DNA of 64,000 bases from Hyphomonas jannaschiana VP2 (GCF_000685215.1 NZ_ARYJ01000004.1:124001-188000), one strand, 5' to 3'. Positions 1 through 8,446 are shown, numbered from the stretch's first letter. Notes: generated by a model from the sequence alone, not told the origin. Numbers and translations are program-made.

Positions 1-314
1 CAGACGAGGTCACCATCCGCAGCGGCGCGTTTGATGTCTGCATGCATCTCAGGGAATTTCTCGATGCGTCCGGCGAAATAGGTCAGGAATCCATCCTTGC
101 CATCAGGGACGTGTTGCGAATGCTGAATATAGCCGTCGGCGATGCATTCGCGGCCCGCCGTTTCAAGGTCGAGCTCCACCTCGATGACATTCATGCACCA
201 GATTGCCTTTTCGAGGTTAGCGGCTTCCAGTTGTTCCTGCGCGCTCGGTACTGTTGTGCATGCTCCAAGCGTGGCCAGGGCGAGCATGCTGAGAAGTGGG
301 TTTTTGATGCGCAT
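1..314 (-). CDS. SnoaL-like lipoprotein (partial, C-terminus off the left edge)
   Basis: About 104 residues are visible, starting MRIKNPLLSMLALATLGACT. The hydrophobic leader ends in a lipobox-like LGAC, so the product is probably an outer-membrane or periplasmic lipoprotein. The mature part has the pattern of NTF2/SnoaL-like small alpha+beta barrel proteins: an early helix, then CIADGYIQHSQHVPDGKDG and a downstream FAGRIEKFPEMH. That pattern is typical of predicted SnoaL-like aldol-condensation proteins, whose substrates are usually unknown. The gene lies 85 bases downstream of the exonuclease on the same strand, the place where the ligase gene of that cluster is often found. The function beyond the fold is not known. 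The fold call is moderate and the lipoprotein call good. Confidence 0.7.
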   Translation of the reverse strand, partial: MRIKNPLLSMLALATLGACTTVPSAQEQLEAANLEKAIWCMNVIEVELDLETAGRECIADGYIQHSQHVPDGKDGFLTYFAGRIEKFPEMHADIKRAAADGDLV

Positions 315-399
315 AAAAGTCCTTCCGGTGCCAATTTGGAACTGATTGGGGTAAAATTGGGGGGTGTGCATGTCGATGCAACTAATTGTCATCGGTCCC

Positions 400-1428
400 T
401 TATCCGGCCTCTTCTTCGTAACCGACCAGGCGCAACGGCCGGGCGCGGCGTCCTTCCAGCATGGCCCAGCGGACGAGGGCGTCTTCGCGGCCATAGGTGA
501 CCCAGAGTTCATCGGGGTTCACCTCCCGGACCGTATCGGTCAGCTCGTCCCAGTCGGCATGATCGGAGATGATCAGCGGCAGTTCGACGCCGCTGGCCTT
601 GGCGCGCTGGCGCACGCTCATCCAGCCGGAGGCGAAACCGATCAGCGGATCCGGGAAGCGCTGCGCCCATGTGCCTTCGAAAGAGCCGGGAGGGGCGATC
701 ACGACCTGTCCACGGAAAGCCTCCCGCGCAGCTTTGGACGTGTCGTCCGTTGTGGCCGGGCGCAGGTCTCCCATCGGAACGCCAGCCTCTTCGTAGACAG
801 CGCAAAGCTTCTCCAGGGCGCCGTGGATGTAGATCGGCGCGTCATGCCCTGCGAGACGGAGGTGACGGATCATCCGCTGTGCCTTGCCGAGGGAGTAGGC
901 GCCAACACAGTGTGTACGGTCCGGGAAGTCAGCGATATTGCGGAGCAGCTTGCCCATTTCATGCTCTGTCGGCGGATGGCGGAAGACGGGCAGGCCGAAG
1001 GTCGCTTCGGAAATAAAGATGTGTGTGCCGTCCACGGGCTCGAAACTGGTGCAGGTCGGATCCCAGCGGCGCTTGTAGTCGCCGGTGAACGTCATCCGCA
1101 GGCCCTTGTATTCCACCGTGATCTGGGCGGAGCCGAGAATGTGCCCGGCAGGCGTCAGCCAGACCGAGACGCCATTTACGTCGATCACTTCGCCATATTC
1201 CAGCGCCTGCGTCGACTTCGCGAAATTCTTGCCATAGCGCGCTGCCATGATGGCCAGCGTGTGCGGATGGGAGAGGACTGCGCCATGCCCGCCCCGGGCA
1301 TGATCGGAGTGGCCGTGGCTGATGACAGCCCGGTCGACGGCGCCGCGCACCGGGTCGAGATAGAAATCCCCCGGCGGGCAATACAGGCCCTTTGGCGTTG
1401 GCTGAAGCAGAAGGTCCGGGCGGAGCAT
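400..1428 (-). CDS. Ligase-associated DNA exonuclease (metallo-beta-lactamase/beta-CASP-like)
   Basis: This 342-residue protein has the metallo-beta-lactamase metal motif HGHSDHARGG (His38, His40, Asp42, His43), a downstream PAGHILGSA (His96), TGD at 115-117 and a late SDHADWDE (His290). It matches the ligase-associated DNA damage response exonuclease family, related to SNM1/CPSF-type nucleases that process DNA ends. The start MLRPDLLLQPTPKGLYC fits the family's short N-terminus before the conserved YCPPGDFY-like segment. The helicase and PdeM partners lie at 3980-6487 and 6757-7482 on the opposite strand. The usual ATP-dependent ligase is not adjacent. The role in DNA repair is inferred from the family. 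Confidence 0.88.
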   Translation of the reverse strand: MLRPDLLLQPTPKGLYCPPGDFYLDPVRGAVDRAVISHGHSDHARGGHGAVLSHPHTLAIMAARYGKNFAKSTQALEYGEVIDVNGVSVWLTPAGHILGSAQITVEYKGLRMTFTGDYKRRWDPTCTSFEPVDGTHIFISEATFGLPVFRHPPTEHEMGKLLRNIADFPDRTHCVGAYSLGKAQRMIRHLRLAGHDAPIYIHGALEKLCAVYEEAGVPMGDLRPATTDDTSKAAREAFRGQVVIAPPGSFEGTWAQRFPDPLIGFASGWMSVRQRAKASGVELPLIISDHADWDELTDTVREVNPDELWVTYGREDALVRWAMLEGRRARPLRLVGYEEEAG

Positions 1429-1606
1429 GCGTTCAATGTAGCGGGCCGCAGGACGCAGGGAAGGCGGGGATCAGTCATTTTCAACCCCGACAGAAAGGCC
1501 TGTCCCTGAATTTTCAGTGATTTTTCTAAATCCTAACTGAGTTGCCACACTTGCGACACGAAGAGGTGTGCATAGACTTCTCCCGGAGAAGAGGGAGTTT
1601 TCCAAC

Positions 1607-3163
1607 ATGCAGCCAGCTCGTTCCGTTTTTGCCTCCGCTGTCGCGCTGGCCCTGATGGCCATGCCATCTTTCGCCCAGGAAGGCGGAAATACGGACCTGA
1701 TGGACAAGTCGCTGGCAGCTGGCTGGAAAGCGAGCTTCATCTGCTCCGACACCTTCGTCGCAGGCATGGATATGGAGACGATCGAGAACAATGACCTCGA
1801 CGGGATCTACACCGATTTCCGCCGGGCCTATAACCAGCTGCCTGACGCCCGGATCGACCTCAACGAACAGACAGTGAGCGTGCAGTATGACCGCTCCATG
1901 CCGCCGCGCATGGCGGCTTACCGGCCAGGCTTTGGTTGTACTCAGCTGCCGGCGGGCGCCGACGAAATCATGATCGGCTACCTGCCGCGCTTCGCGGCCT
2001 GGCCGGAAGCGACCGGCGAGGACCGGGGCAGCGCGATCGGGTCGAACGTGCAGGTTAGCCTGCGGACGGAAGAGGCCGAACGCCTCGACATCCCGGTATC
2101 CTTCGCCTTTGACGAGCGTACCTATGGTAATGGCACGCGCACCAGCGCGGTGGTTGTCGTCAAGGACGGCCAGATCGTCGCTGAGCGCTATGCCCGCGGG
2201 ATCGACCATGAAACGCCGCAGCGGACATGGTCTGTTGCCAAGTCGATCACCGCCACTGTGCTGGGCGCCGCGCGCCGTCAGGGCATGATCGATATTGATT
2301 ATCCGGCCGTGATCGACGCATGGGATTCCGGTGCCGATCCGCGCCGCAACATTACCATCCGCAACCTGATGCACATGGCCAGCGGCCTCGATAGCGGTGA
2401 ATCCGGTTCGCGGACCGACCGGCTCTATTTCGGCGGCGGACGGGTCGTCGACCAGGCTGCGTCCAAAGTCATGGAAGCCATGCCGGGCAAGCGGTTCAAA
2501 TATGCCAATGACGACACGCTGATCGCCATGCGTTCCCTGCGTGAAGCCATCGGCGACGACAGCAAGTTCCACAGCTTCCCGTATGAAGCCGTGCTGCACA
2601 AGATTGGCGCGCGCCACACGACGATGGAAGTGGATTGGAACGGCGATTTCGTTTCCTCAAGCCAGGTCTGGTCGACGGCGCGTGACCTGGCCCGTGTCGG
2701 CCAGCTCTATCTGCAGGACGGCATGTGGGGCAGCGAGCGTATCCTGCCGGAAGGCTGGGTGGACTTTGTGCGTACACCCGCCCCGGCCCAGCCGCCTGCC
2801 GGGTCGCCTGGCTATGGCGCCCAGTTCTGGCTGATGACCGATGCCGAAGGCGTGCCGGCGGACACATTCTACATGGCCGGCAATCGCGGCCAGTATGTCG
2901 TCATCGTGCCCAGCATGAATGCGGTGATCGTGCGACGCGGCTTCGATGTGATCGGCGGCGCCCGTTTCAACATCAACAATTTCACGCGTGATGTGCTGAT
3001 GGCGCTGCAGGCGGCGGAAGATGAGCGGTCGGCTGTCGCGGCGACGCGTGCAGCTGCCGAAGCCGAGATCGAAGCCGAGATCGACCGGCGCCGGGCCCGC
3101 AGCGAAAAAGCCATCCAGGCCATCCGCGAGGAGATTCTCGCCAAGTACGGGCTCACTGAATAA
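1607..3163 (+). CDS. Secreted serine hydrolase, beta-lactamase class C / 6-aminohexanoate-dimer hydrolase-like
   Basis: The protein has 518 residues from the ATG at 1607, which follows a GAGAAGAGGGA ribosome-binding site and opens with a clear signal peptide (VALALMAMPSFAQ). An in-frame GTG at 1568 is less likely. The serine beta-lactamase fold is shown by SVAK (Ser209 to Lys212, the SxxK motif), YAN at 299-301 and a late GNRGQY, the arrangement seen in NylB-type esterases/amidases rather than true beta-lactamases. The last 60 residues are an alanine-, glutamate- and arginine-rich helix, probably coiled coil. It likely acts in the periplasm as an esterase, amidase or peptidase; the substrate cannot be read from sequence. 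It sits between two DNA-repair genes without an obvious functional link. Confidence 0.85.
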   Translation: MQPARSVFASAVALALMAMPSFAQEGGNTDLMDKSLAAGWKASFICSDTFVAGMDMETIENNDLDGIYTDFRRAYNQLPDARIDLNEQTVSVQYDRSMPPRMAAYRPGFGCTQLPAGADEIMIGYLPRFAAWPEATGEDRGSAIGSNVQVSLRTEEAERLDIPVSFAFDERTYGNGTRTSAVVVVKDGQIVAERYARGIDHETPQRTWSVAKSITATVLGAARRQGMIDIDYPAVIDAWDSGADPRRNITIRNLMHMASGLDSGESGSRTDRLYFGGGRVVDQAASKVMEAMPGKRFKYANDDTLIAMRSLREAIGDDSKFHSFPYEAVLHKIGARHTTMEVDWNGDFVSSSQVWSTARDLARVGQLYLQDGMWGSERILPEGWVDFVRTPAPAQPPAGSPGYGAQFWLMTDAEGVPADTFYMAGNRGQYVVIVPSMNAVIVRRGFDVIGGARFNINNFTRDVLMALQAAEDERSAVAATRAAAEAEIEAEIDRRRARSEKAIQAIREEILAKYGLTE

Positions 3164-3189
3164 GGGCAGAACAGGCGCGGCCTGAGCGC

Positions 3190-3882
3190 CTATTTATCGC
3201 CGGAGGTCAGCGCCGCATCGCCGGGCAGGGCGACGAGTTTGGTGATCTCGCGGTGATCCGACTGGCTGAAGGGCTGCATCATCGCATTGCCGCTGACATC
3301 GAGGGAGAACGCACTGATATAGGTGCGTCCGTCCGGGGCAGGGCTGCAGTCGGCCTTCATGGAGAAATTGTCGATCCGCGCGACCATGGCCGGCTTGAAC
3401 GGCTTTTCGGCGAACATCTCGAAAGCAAGGATGGCGGGCGTCTGTTTGGACACGGTGACCCGGCCTGTCAGATGTTTGTAGACCTTCTCCATATCCTTGT
3501 CGTCGCCCGGCAGCGGCGTGAAACTATAGACGGCGGCTTCACCGGATTCGGAGATGAGCTTCGCATCCGCCGGAATGTTGGCCTTGAAGCTGGTGCACCA
3601 GATCTTGTCGCCGGACGTTTTGGCCTGCAGCTTCGCATATGTCTCGGCCGCTTCGCCCTCCAGCGTTGCCGGATCGGGGGAGATCAGCGTCAGGCGTTCA
3701 CCTTCCGGCCGGGTCGGATCTACCTGCGCTTCCCCCTTGAGGGTGGCATCGTCGATCTTCATGTCGAACCGATAGGCGGGGCCGTCCGTCGGGGCGGCGA
3801 GGGCGGCCTCCAGCGGCGTGTCCGCAAAGGCCGGAAAGGCGAGCAGCGGCAAGGCGATCAAAGGCAGGCAGGCAGGGCGCAT
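3190..3882 (-). CDS. Periplasmic protein of unknown function
   Basis: A 230-residue protein with a typical signal peptide (MRPACLPLIALPLLAFPAFA, cleavage before DT). The mature part is rich in short beta-like stretches (YRFDMKIDD, TYISAFSLDVSG) and contains two cysteines, at IWCTSF and KADCSP, that could form a disulfide. I recognise no catalytic motif. The gene is convergent with the serine hydrolase (27-base gap) and divergent from the helicase, so it is its own transcription unit. Signal peptide and codon use support a real gene. The function is unknown. Confidence 0.75.
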   Translation of the reverse strand: MRPACLPLIALPLLAFPAFADTPLEAALAAPTDGPAYRFDMKIDDATLKGEAQVDPTRPEGERLTLISPDPATLEGEAAETYAKLQAKTSGDKIWCTSFKANIPADAKLISESGEAAVYSFTPLPGDDKDMEKVYKHLTGRVTVSKQTPAILAFEMFAEKPFKPAMVARIDNFSMKADCSPAPDGRTYISAFSLDVSGNAMMQPFSQSDHREITKLVALPGDAALTSGDK

Positions 3883-3979
3883 CGGTTTTCCATCAGCAGG
3901 TGCAAGATATTACCTTGCCGGAAAGTGACTGGAAAAAAACCCGCAAATGCCGTGTCTTGCGGTAGTTTAATCTGAAGCC

Positions 3980-6487
3980 ATGCCAGACAGCGCGCCGCCC
4001 CCCGCATTTACCTTGCCCGAGCCTTTTGCAGGCTGGTTCGGCGCGCGCGGCTGGTCGGCCCGGCCGCACCAGCTTGCTTTGGCAGAGGCGTCATTGACCG
4101 GGGAGAGCGCGCTGCTGATCGCGCCGACGGGCGGCGGCAAGACGCTGGCGGGATTTCTTGGCAGCCTCATTGAGTTGAGCCAGCAGGGCACGCGCAGGAA
4201 CTCCGGCATCCCGGCGCTGCACACGCTCTACATCTCGCCGCTGAAGGCGCTGGCGACGGATGTGCAGCGGAACCTGATGATGCCGGTCGAGGAGATGGGC
4301 CTCGGCCTTCGCATCGAGACGCGGACGGGCGACACGCCGAGCCATGTGCGCCAGCGCCAGCGGAAGACGCCGCCGGACGTGCTGCTGACAACGCCGGAAC
4401 AGCTGGCGCTCTTCATCGCGTCGGACTATGCGAAGGAATTCTTCGCGGACCTGAAGTGCGTGATCGTGGACGAGATCCACGCCATCGCCGCCTCGAAGCG
4501 CGGGGACCTCTTGTCCCTCGGCCTGGCCACATTGGCCAGCTGGGCGCCGGGGTGCCGCTTCCTCGGCCTCTCTGCGACGGTGCGCGACCGCCAAGGCCTT
4601 GCCGACTGGCTGGATGTGCGAGCGGACGGAAAGGGCGTGCGCATCCTGCAGGCCGAGGGCGGCGTCTCGGCGGATGTTGATATTCTCATTTCAAATCAGC
4701 GCATTCCATGGAGCGGACATTCCGGGCGCTTTGCCGTGCCGGAGGTTTATGAAGCCATCAAGAAGGCGACGATGACGCTGGTCTTCGTCAACACGCGCAG
4801 CCAGGCGGAGCTGATGTTCCAGGAGCTGTGGAACGTGAACGAGGATGGCCTGCCGATCGCGCTGCACCACGGTTCCCTGTCGCGGGAGCAGCGCACGAAG
4901 GTGGAAGCGGCGATGGCGGCGGGCCAGCTGAAAGCCGTCGTTTGTACCTCGACGCTCGACCTCGGCATCGACTGGGGGGAGGTGGACCTCGTCATCCAGA
5001 TGGGCGCGCCGAAAGGCGCCGCGCGGCTGATCCAGCGCATCGGCCGGGCGAACCACAGAATGGACGAGGCGAGCCGCGCCGTGCTGGTGCCGACCAACCG
5101 GTTCGAAGTGCTGGAATGCCGCGCCGCAGAGGCCGCCGTGGAGGCCGGAGAGATCGACGGCGAGGGCTTGCGGCAAGGCGCGCTGGACGTTCTGGCCCAG
5201 CATGTGATGGGCCGGGCCTGCGGCGATGGGTTCGACCTCGCAGAGCTGTATGATGAGATCGTCCGTGCCGGGCCTTATCAGGATCTGGGCTGGGAAGGCT
5301 TTGAAAGGATTGTCGATTTTGTCGCCACGGGCGGCTACGCCCTGAAGACCTATGACCGTTACCACCGCATCGTGCGCCGACCGGACGGGCGCTGGGTGGC
5401 GCGCACGCCGCGGGATGCGCAGGCGCATCGGATGAATGTCGGCGCCATCGTCGAGGCACCCATGCTGTCGGTGCGGATGGCGAGCTTTATCGGCAAGCCA
5501 AAACCGGGCGAACAGAGAGCCGTGCGGGCCGGCCACAAGCTTGGCGAGATGGAGGAATATTTCCTCTCCCAACTGACGCCGGGCGACACGTTCCTGTTCG
5601 GCGGCGAGGTGCTGCGCCTTGTCGGCATCGAGGGCCTCGACGCGCTGGTCGTCCGCGCCACCGGCGACCGGCCGGCCATCCCCAGCTATAATGGCGGCAA
5701 GTTCCCGCTGACGACCTTCCTGGCCGACCGCGTGCGCCACATGATCCACAATCCGGACGAATGGCGTCACCTGCCGCAGCCCGTACAGGAATGGTTCGAG
5801 ATCCAGCGTCTGCGTTCCGAGATCCCGCCGCCGGACCATCTCCTCGTCGAGACCTTCCCGCGCGGCGACCGGCACTACCTCGTGACCTACCCCTTCGAAG
5901 GGCGCCTCGCGCACCAGACGCTCGGCATGCTGCTGACCCGGCGGCTGGAGCGGATCGGGGCGAAACCGACCGGGTTTGTGGCCAGCGAATACGCGATGGC
6001 CGTCTGGGGCATGGAAGACTTGAGCCCTGTAAACATGGAAGAATTATTCCATCCGGACATGCTGGGCGATGACCTTGAAGCCTGGCTGGACGAGAGCGCC
6101 CTGATGAAACGCACCTTCGGCCAGTGCGCGCAGATTTCGGGCCTGATCCACCGCAATTTGCCCGGCAAGGAGAAGAATTCCAGGCAGGTGAGCTTCTCCA
6201 CAGACCTCATCTATGACGTGCTGCGCAGCCATGAGCCGGACCACGTCCTCCTGCAGGCGGCACGACAGGATGCGGCGACGGGCCTGCTGGATGTGCGGCG
6301 CCTGGGGGAGATGCTGGTGCGTATCCAGAACAAGATCGACCACATGCCGCTGGAGCGGATCAGCCCCTTTGCCGTGCCCGTGATGCTGGAGATCGGGAAG
6401 GAGCCCGTCTTCGGCGCGAGCGTGCAGGACGCGATCCTCAGCGAGGCGGAAGACACGCTGGTGCGCGACGCCATGCGCGTGGACTAG
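3980..6487 (+). CDS. Ligase-associated DEXH-box helicase (Lhr-like)
   Basis: An 835-residue superfamily 2 helicase. The Walker A motif is APTGGGKT (48-55), motif II is DEIH (164-167), motif III is the following LSATV, and motif VI is QRIGRANH (352-359). After the two RecA-like domains comes a long C-terminal region of about 430 residues with the Lhr-core winged-helix and beta-sheet pattern (for example NVGAIVEAPMLSVRM). Length and architecture match the ligase-associated DNA damage response helicases, which are shorter than full Lhr. It is expected to unwind nucleic acid 3' to 5' during repair. PdeM follows on the same strand after 269 bases that hold a large inverted repeat, so co-transcription is uncertain. 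Confidence 0.93.
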   Translation: MPDSAPPPAFTLPEPFAGWFGARGWSARPHQLALAEASLTGESALLIAPTGGGKTLAGFLGSLIELSQQGTRRNSGIPALHTLYISPLKALATDVQRNLMMPVEEMGLGLRIETRTGDTPSHVRQRQRKTPPDVLLTTPEQLALFIASDYAKEFFADLKCVIVDEIHAIAASKRGDLLSLGLATLASWAPGCRFLGLSATVRDRQGLADWLDVRADGKGVRILQAEGGVSADVDILISNQRIPWSGHSGRFAVPEVYEAIKKATMTLVFVNTRSQAELMFQELWNVNEDGLPIALHHGSLSREQRTKVEAAMAAGQLKAVVCTSTLDLGIDWGEVDLVIQMGAPKGAARLIQRIGRANHRMDEASRAVLVPTNRFEVLECRAAEAAVEAGEIDGEGLRQGALDVLAQHVMGRACGDGFDLAELYDEIVRAGPYQDLGWEGFERIVDFVATGGYALKTYDRYHRIVRRPDGRWVARTPRDAQAHRMNVGAIVEAPMLSVRMASFIGKPKPGEQRAVRAGHKLGEMEEYFLSQLTPGDTFLFGGEVLRLVGIEGLDALVVRATGDRPAIPSYNGGKFPLTTFLADRVRHMIHNPDEWRHLPQPVQEWFEIQRLRSEIPPPDHLLVETFPRGDRHYLVTYPFEGRLAHQTLGMLLTRRLERIGAKPTGFVASEYAMAVWGMEDLSPVNMEELFHPDMLGDDLEAWLDESALMKRTFGQCAQISGLIHRNLPGKEKNSRQVSFSTDLIYDVLRSHEPDHVLLQAARQDAATGLLDVRRLGEMLVRIQNKIDHMPLERISPFAVPVMLEIGKEPVFGASVQDAILSEAEDTLVRDAMRVD

Positions 6488-6529
6488 GTGTTGGATAAGC
6501 GGCCCTTCAGGCAATAAAGAACACCGTGA

Positions 6530-6542
6530 ATACACCGTGTAT
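6530..6542. repeat. 13-bp palindrome downstream of the helicase gene
   Basis: ATACAC-C-GTGTAT is a perfect odd palindrome 43 bases after the helicase stop. An ACACCGTG direct repeat overlaps it. It could be an operator or a weak hairpin; there is no T-run to make it a convincing terminator. Confidence 0.35.
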
Positions 6543-6557
6543 AGACCATATATAGCG

Positions 6558-6707
6558 GGCCCTCACCTCCCACGCCCTTGCGGCCGCCCCTCACCGACCC
6601 GCTTCGCGGGCCACCTCTCCCTCTGGGAGACTGCGAGGGATCAGCAAACGCACTGCGTTTGCCCCGAGCAGGGACCCGCGCCCGCAAGGGTGTGGGAGGT
6701 GAGGGCC
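6558..6707. repeat. Repeat element with 26-bp terminal inverted repeats
   Basis: The arms at 6558-6583 and 6682-6707 are complementary over 26 bases with one mismatch. Between them are smaller hairpins, including CCCGCTTCGCGGG near 6598-6610 and GCAAACGCA-C-TGCGTTTGC near 6643-6661. The element fills most of the gap between helicase and pdeM and encodes nothing recognisable. Its nested-hairpin layout resembles the short palindromic elements scattered through proteobacterial intergenic regions. It would fold strongly in RNA and could attenuate read-through into pdeM. Confidence 0.75.
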
Positions 6708-6756
6708 GCCGCATTCCTAAATTGACCCGCCCGGCGGGGCAGGCCAGAGTCGCCTC

Positions 6757-7482
6757 ATGACCGCAGCCCTCGCAAACCGGCGTGAAGAGACTTTCCTGCA
6801 TCTTGCGGGCGAGATGCTCGTGCCGCTGCCGGAGGGCGGTCTCTGGTGGCCGGGCCAGCGCCTGCTGGTCGTCTCCGACCTGCACCTTGAGAAGGGCAGC
6901 GCCTATGCCGCGCGCGGCCAGATGCTGCCGCCCTATGACACGGGCGCGACGCTGGCCGTCGTCGAGCGGCTGGTCGCGCAGCTGATGCCGCAGACGATCA
7001 TCTCTCTCGGCGACTCTTTTCATGACCGCGCGGCCGAGCTGCGCCTGCCGGAGGAATACGCCGAGCGGATCCGCGCGCTGACCGCCGCCCATGACTGGAT
7101 CTGGGTGGAAGGCAATCACGACCCGGACCCGCCGGCCCATCTTGGCGGCCGGGCGGAAAAGAGTGTGCGGCTCGGCCCGCTCGTCTTCCGCCACGAGCCG
7201 GAAGGGGAGGCAGGCGAGGTCGCCGGGCACCTCCACCCCGTCGCGAAAGTGAAAGGCCGTGGACGGAATGTCCGCCGCCGCTGCTTCGCCAGCGACGGCG
7301 CCCGCCTCGTCATGCCGGCCCTCGGCGCCTTCACCGGCGGCCTCAACGTGCTAGACGACGCCTTCGGCAAAGTCTTCCCGGAAGGCCTGACGGCGTTTGC
7401 GCTGGGCGAGGGGAAAGTGTTCGTCCTGTCAGGCGGGAGTTTGCTGGGCGACGTGCCGCGAGGAGTTGGGTGGAAACTGTAG
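6757..7482 (+). CDS. pdeM: Ligase-associated DNA damage response phosphoesterase PdeM
   Basis: A 241-residue calcineurin-like metallophosphoesterase with the ordered metal motifs SDLHLEKG (Asp41, His43), LGDSFHD (Asp86), GNHD (119-122) and GHLHP (157-161). Length and motif spacing match the PdeM family, which travels with the ligase-associated helicase, exonuclease and ATP-dependent ligase. It is expected to cut or trim DNA during repair in the cytoplasm. The start at 6757 lies 50 bases beyond the inverted repeat element. The TAG stop (7480-7482) is inside the first REP hairpin of the following mobile element, so the last residues may have been altered by insertion. Confidence 0.88.
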   Translation: MTAALANRREETFLHLAGEMLVPLPEGGLWWPGQRLLVVSDLHLEKGSAYAARGQMLPPYDTGATLAVVERLVAQLMPQTIISLGDSFHDRAAELRLPEEYAERIRALTAAHDWIWVEGNHDPDPPAHLGGRAEKSVRLGPLVFRHEPEGEAGEVAGHLHPVAKVKGRGRNVRRRCFASDGARLVMPALGAFTGGLNVLDDAFGKVFPEGLTAFALGEGKVFVLSGGSLLGDVPRGVGWKL

Positions 7483-7581
7483 GGTGGGTTGAGCGTAGCG
7501 ATACCCACCATGCGGACTCACCGATTGCAGTGCCGGTTGGAAATGCGTCCGGTGGGTATCGCTACGCTCAACCCACCCTAC
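7479..7581. repeat. Inverted pair of GTAG-type REP sequences
   Basis: A perfect 31-bp inverted repeat: arms 7479-7509 and 7551-7581 separated by 41 bases. Each arm begins with GTAG, followed by an imperfect hairpin GGTGGGT...ACCCACC. GTAG plus a hairpin is the hallmark of REP sequences mobilised by RAYT transposases, and a RAYT gene starts 8 bases away. The pair has the layout of a bacterial interspersed mosaic element. Confidence 0.82.
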
Positions 7582-7588
7582 GAGTGCA

Positions 7589-8062
7589 TCACGCAAATCC
7601 CAATTCGGCCTTCCGCCGATGCCACGTGGAATAGGGCCAGTCATCCATCTCCGCCACATGCCCATGCTTCACAGGATTGTAGTGCACGTAATTCACATGC
7701 GCTTCCAAATCCGCCTCGTCCCGGATCGCATGTTCCCAATACCGCCGCTGCCAGACATTCCGTTCGCCTTTGCGTCCTTCGGACTTCGCGTCTTCTGGTA
7801 AGCGACGTGTGAAGCCGGATTTCAATAGGCGCAACCTCGCAGGGTAGTCCGCGTCACTTTCGGGCAAAGATACCACCAGGTGCATGTGATCCGGCAGGAT
7901 GACCGCCGCCAACGTCTCGAACGGACGTGCTCTCGATACCTCCCGCCAGCTCTCCCGTAGCAGACCGACATGCCTCACCAGCAGGTCCGACCGCCGGTCA
8001 CGCAGGTTCAGCGTGAAAAAATACGTGCCACCGGGCACGAAAAGGCGTCTGTAGTCGGACAT
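7589..8062 (-). mobile_element. REP-associated tyrosine transposase (RAYT, Y1/HUH family)
   Basis: A complete coding sequence of 157 residues. It shows the HUH motif as HMH (59-61) in ILPDHMHLVVSLP, then the catalytic-helix motif HVNYVHYNPVKHG with the probable nucleophile Tyr125, and the family's W-P-Y-S segment near 142-145. These define RAYTs, single-strand DNA transposases that recognise REP hairpins through a GTAG-like tetranucleotide. GTAG REPs flank the gene on both sides (7479-7581 and 8106-8136). No frameshift or missing residue is visible, so it may be active. In known cases such genes are single copy and domesticated while their REPs are dispersed. Confidence 0.88.
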
Positions 8063-8105
8063 GCTTGCAGATGTGATGAAAACCGTTCAGGTTGCAAGCC
8101 TGTTT

Positions 8106-8136
8106 GGTGGGTATCGCTTCGTTCAACCCACCCTAC
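8106..8136 (-). repeat. REP sequence upstream of the RAYT gene
   Basis: This 31-base copy differs from the 7551-7581 arm at two positions. Read on the minus strand it starts GTAG, then the GGTGGGT...ACCCACC hairpin. It lies between the RAYT start and the small gene at 8154. Confidence 0.8.
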
Positions 8137-8153
8137 GCTTGCTGGGAGAGCAA

Positions 8154-8393
8154 ATGTCCACGTATGATCATTATACCGAAGCCAAGTGCATAGCGGATCA
8201 AATTGAGGGCGCAGGGTTTCCTGAGCAGGCTGAACAAGTGAGACAAGCAATTGAAAATGGAGTGTCAGGAACTGAGATTTTCATGCAGCTGCGTTGTTAT
8301 CTGTCTCCACTGAAGAACAATGATCGAATTGACCAGCAGGTTCGCCATCGCGTAAATTTGCTTGTGGACAAAATTGATGACGCCCTTCTCTAA
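8154..8393 (+). CDS. Small protein of unknown function, 79 aa
   Basis: Starts at the ATG preceded by GGGAGAG with good spacing, just beyond a REP copy. The protein (MSTYDHYTEAKCIADQIEGA...) looks like a compact all-helical soluble domain with two cysteines. It carries many Gln, Glu, Asn and Asp residues and has no signal peptide or membrane segment. The AT content is clearly higher than in neighbouring genes, suggesting recent acquisition. I recognise no family. An ORF in the same frame reaches further upstream to 8061, but this would run through the REP and is not a credible start. Confidence 0.65.
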   Translation: MSTYDHYTEAKCIADQIEGAGFPEQAEQVRQAIENGVSGTEIFMQLRCYLSPLKNNDRIDQQVRHRVNLLVDKIDDALL

Positions 8394-8400
8394 TTAAGGT

Positions 8401-8446
8401 GCGCTAGGACAATATTCTTCCCCCGCTTGACCGTAGGAAAATATTC
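8401..8446 (+). repeat. 46-bp direct repeat, copy 1
   Basis: Begins GCGCTAGGACAATATTC and matches 8843-8888 at 42 of 46 positions in the same orientation. It contains a TTGACC sequence resembling a -35 box. It directly follows the stop of the 79-residue gene. Confidence 0.75.
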
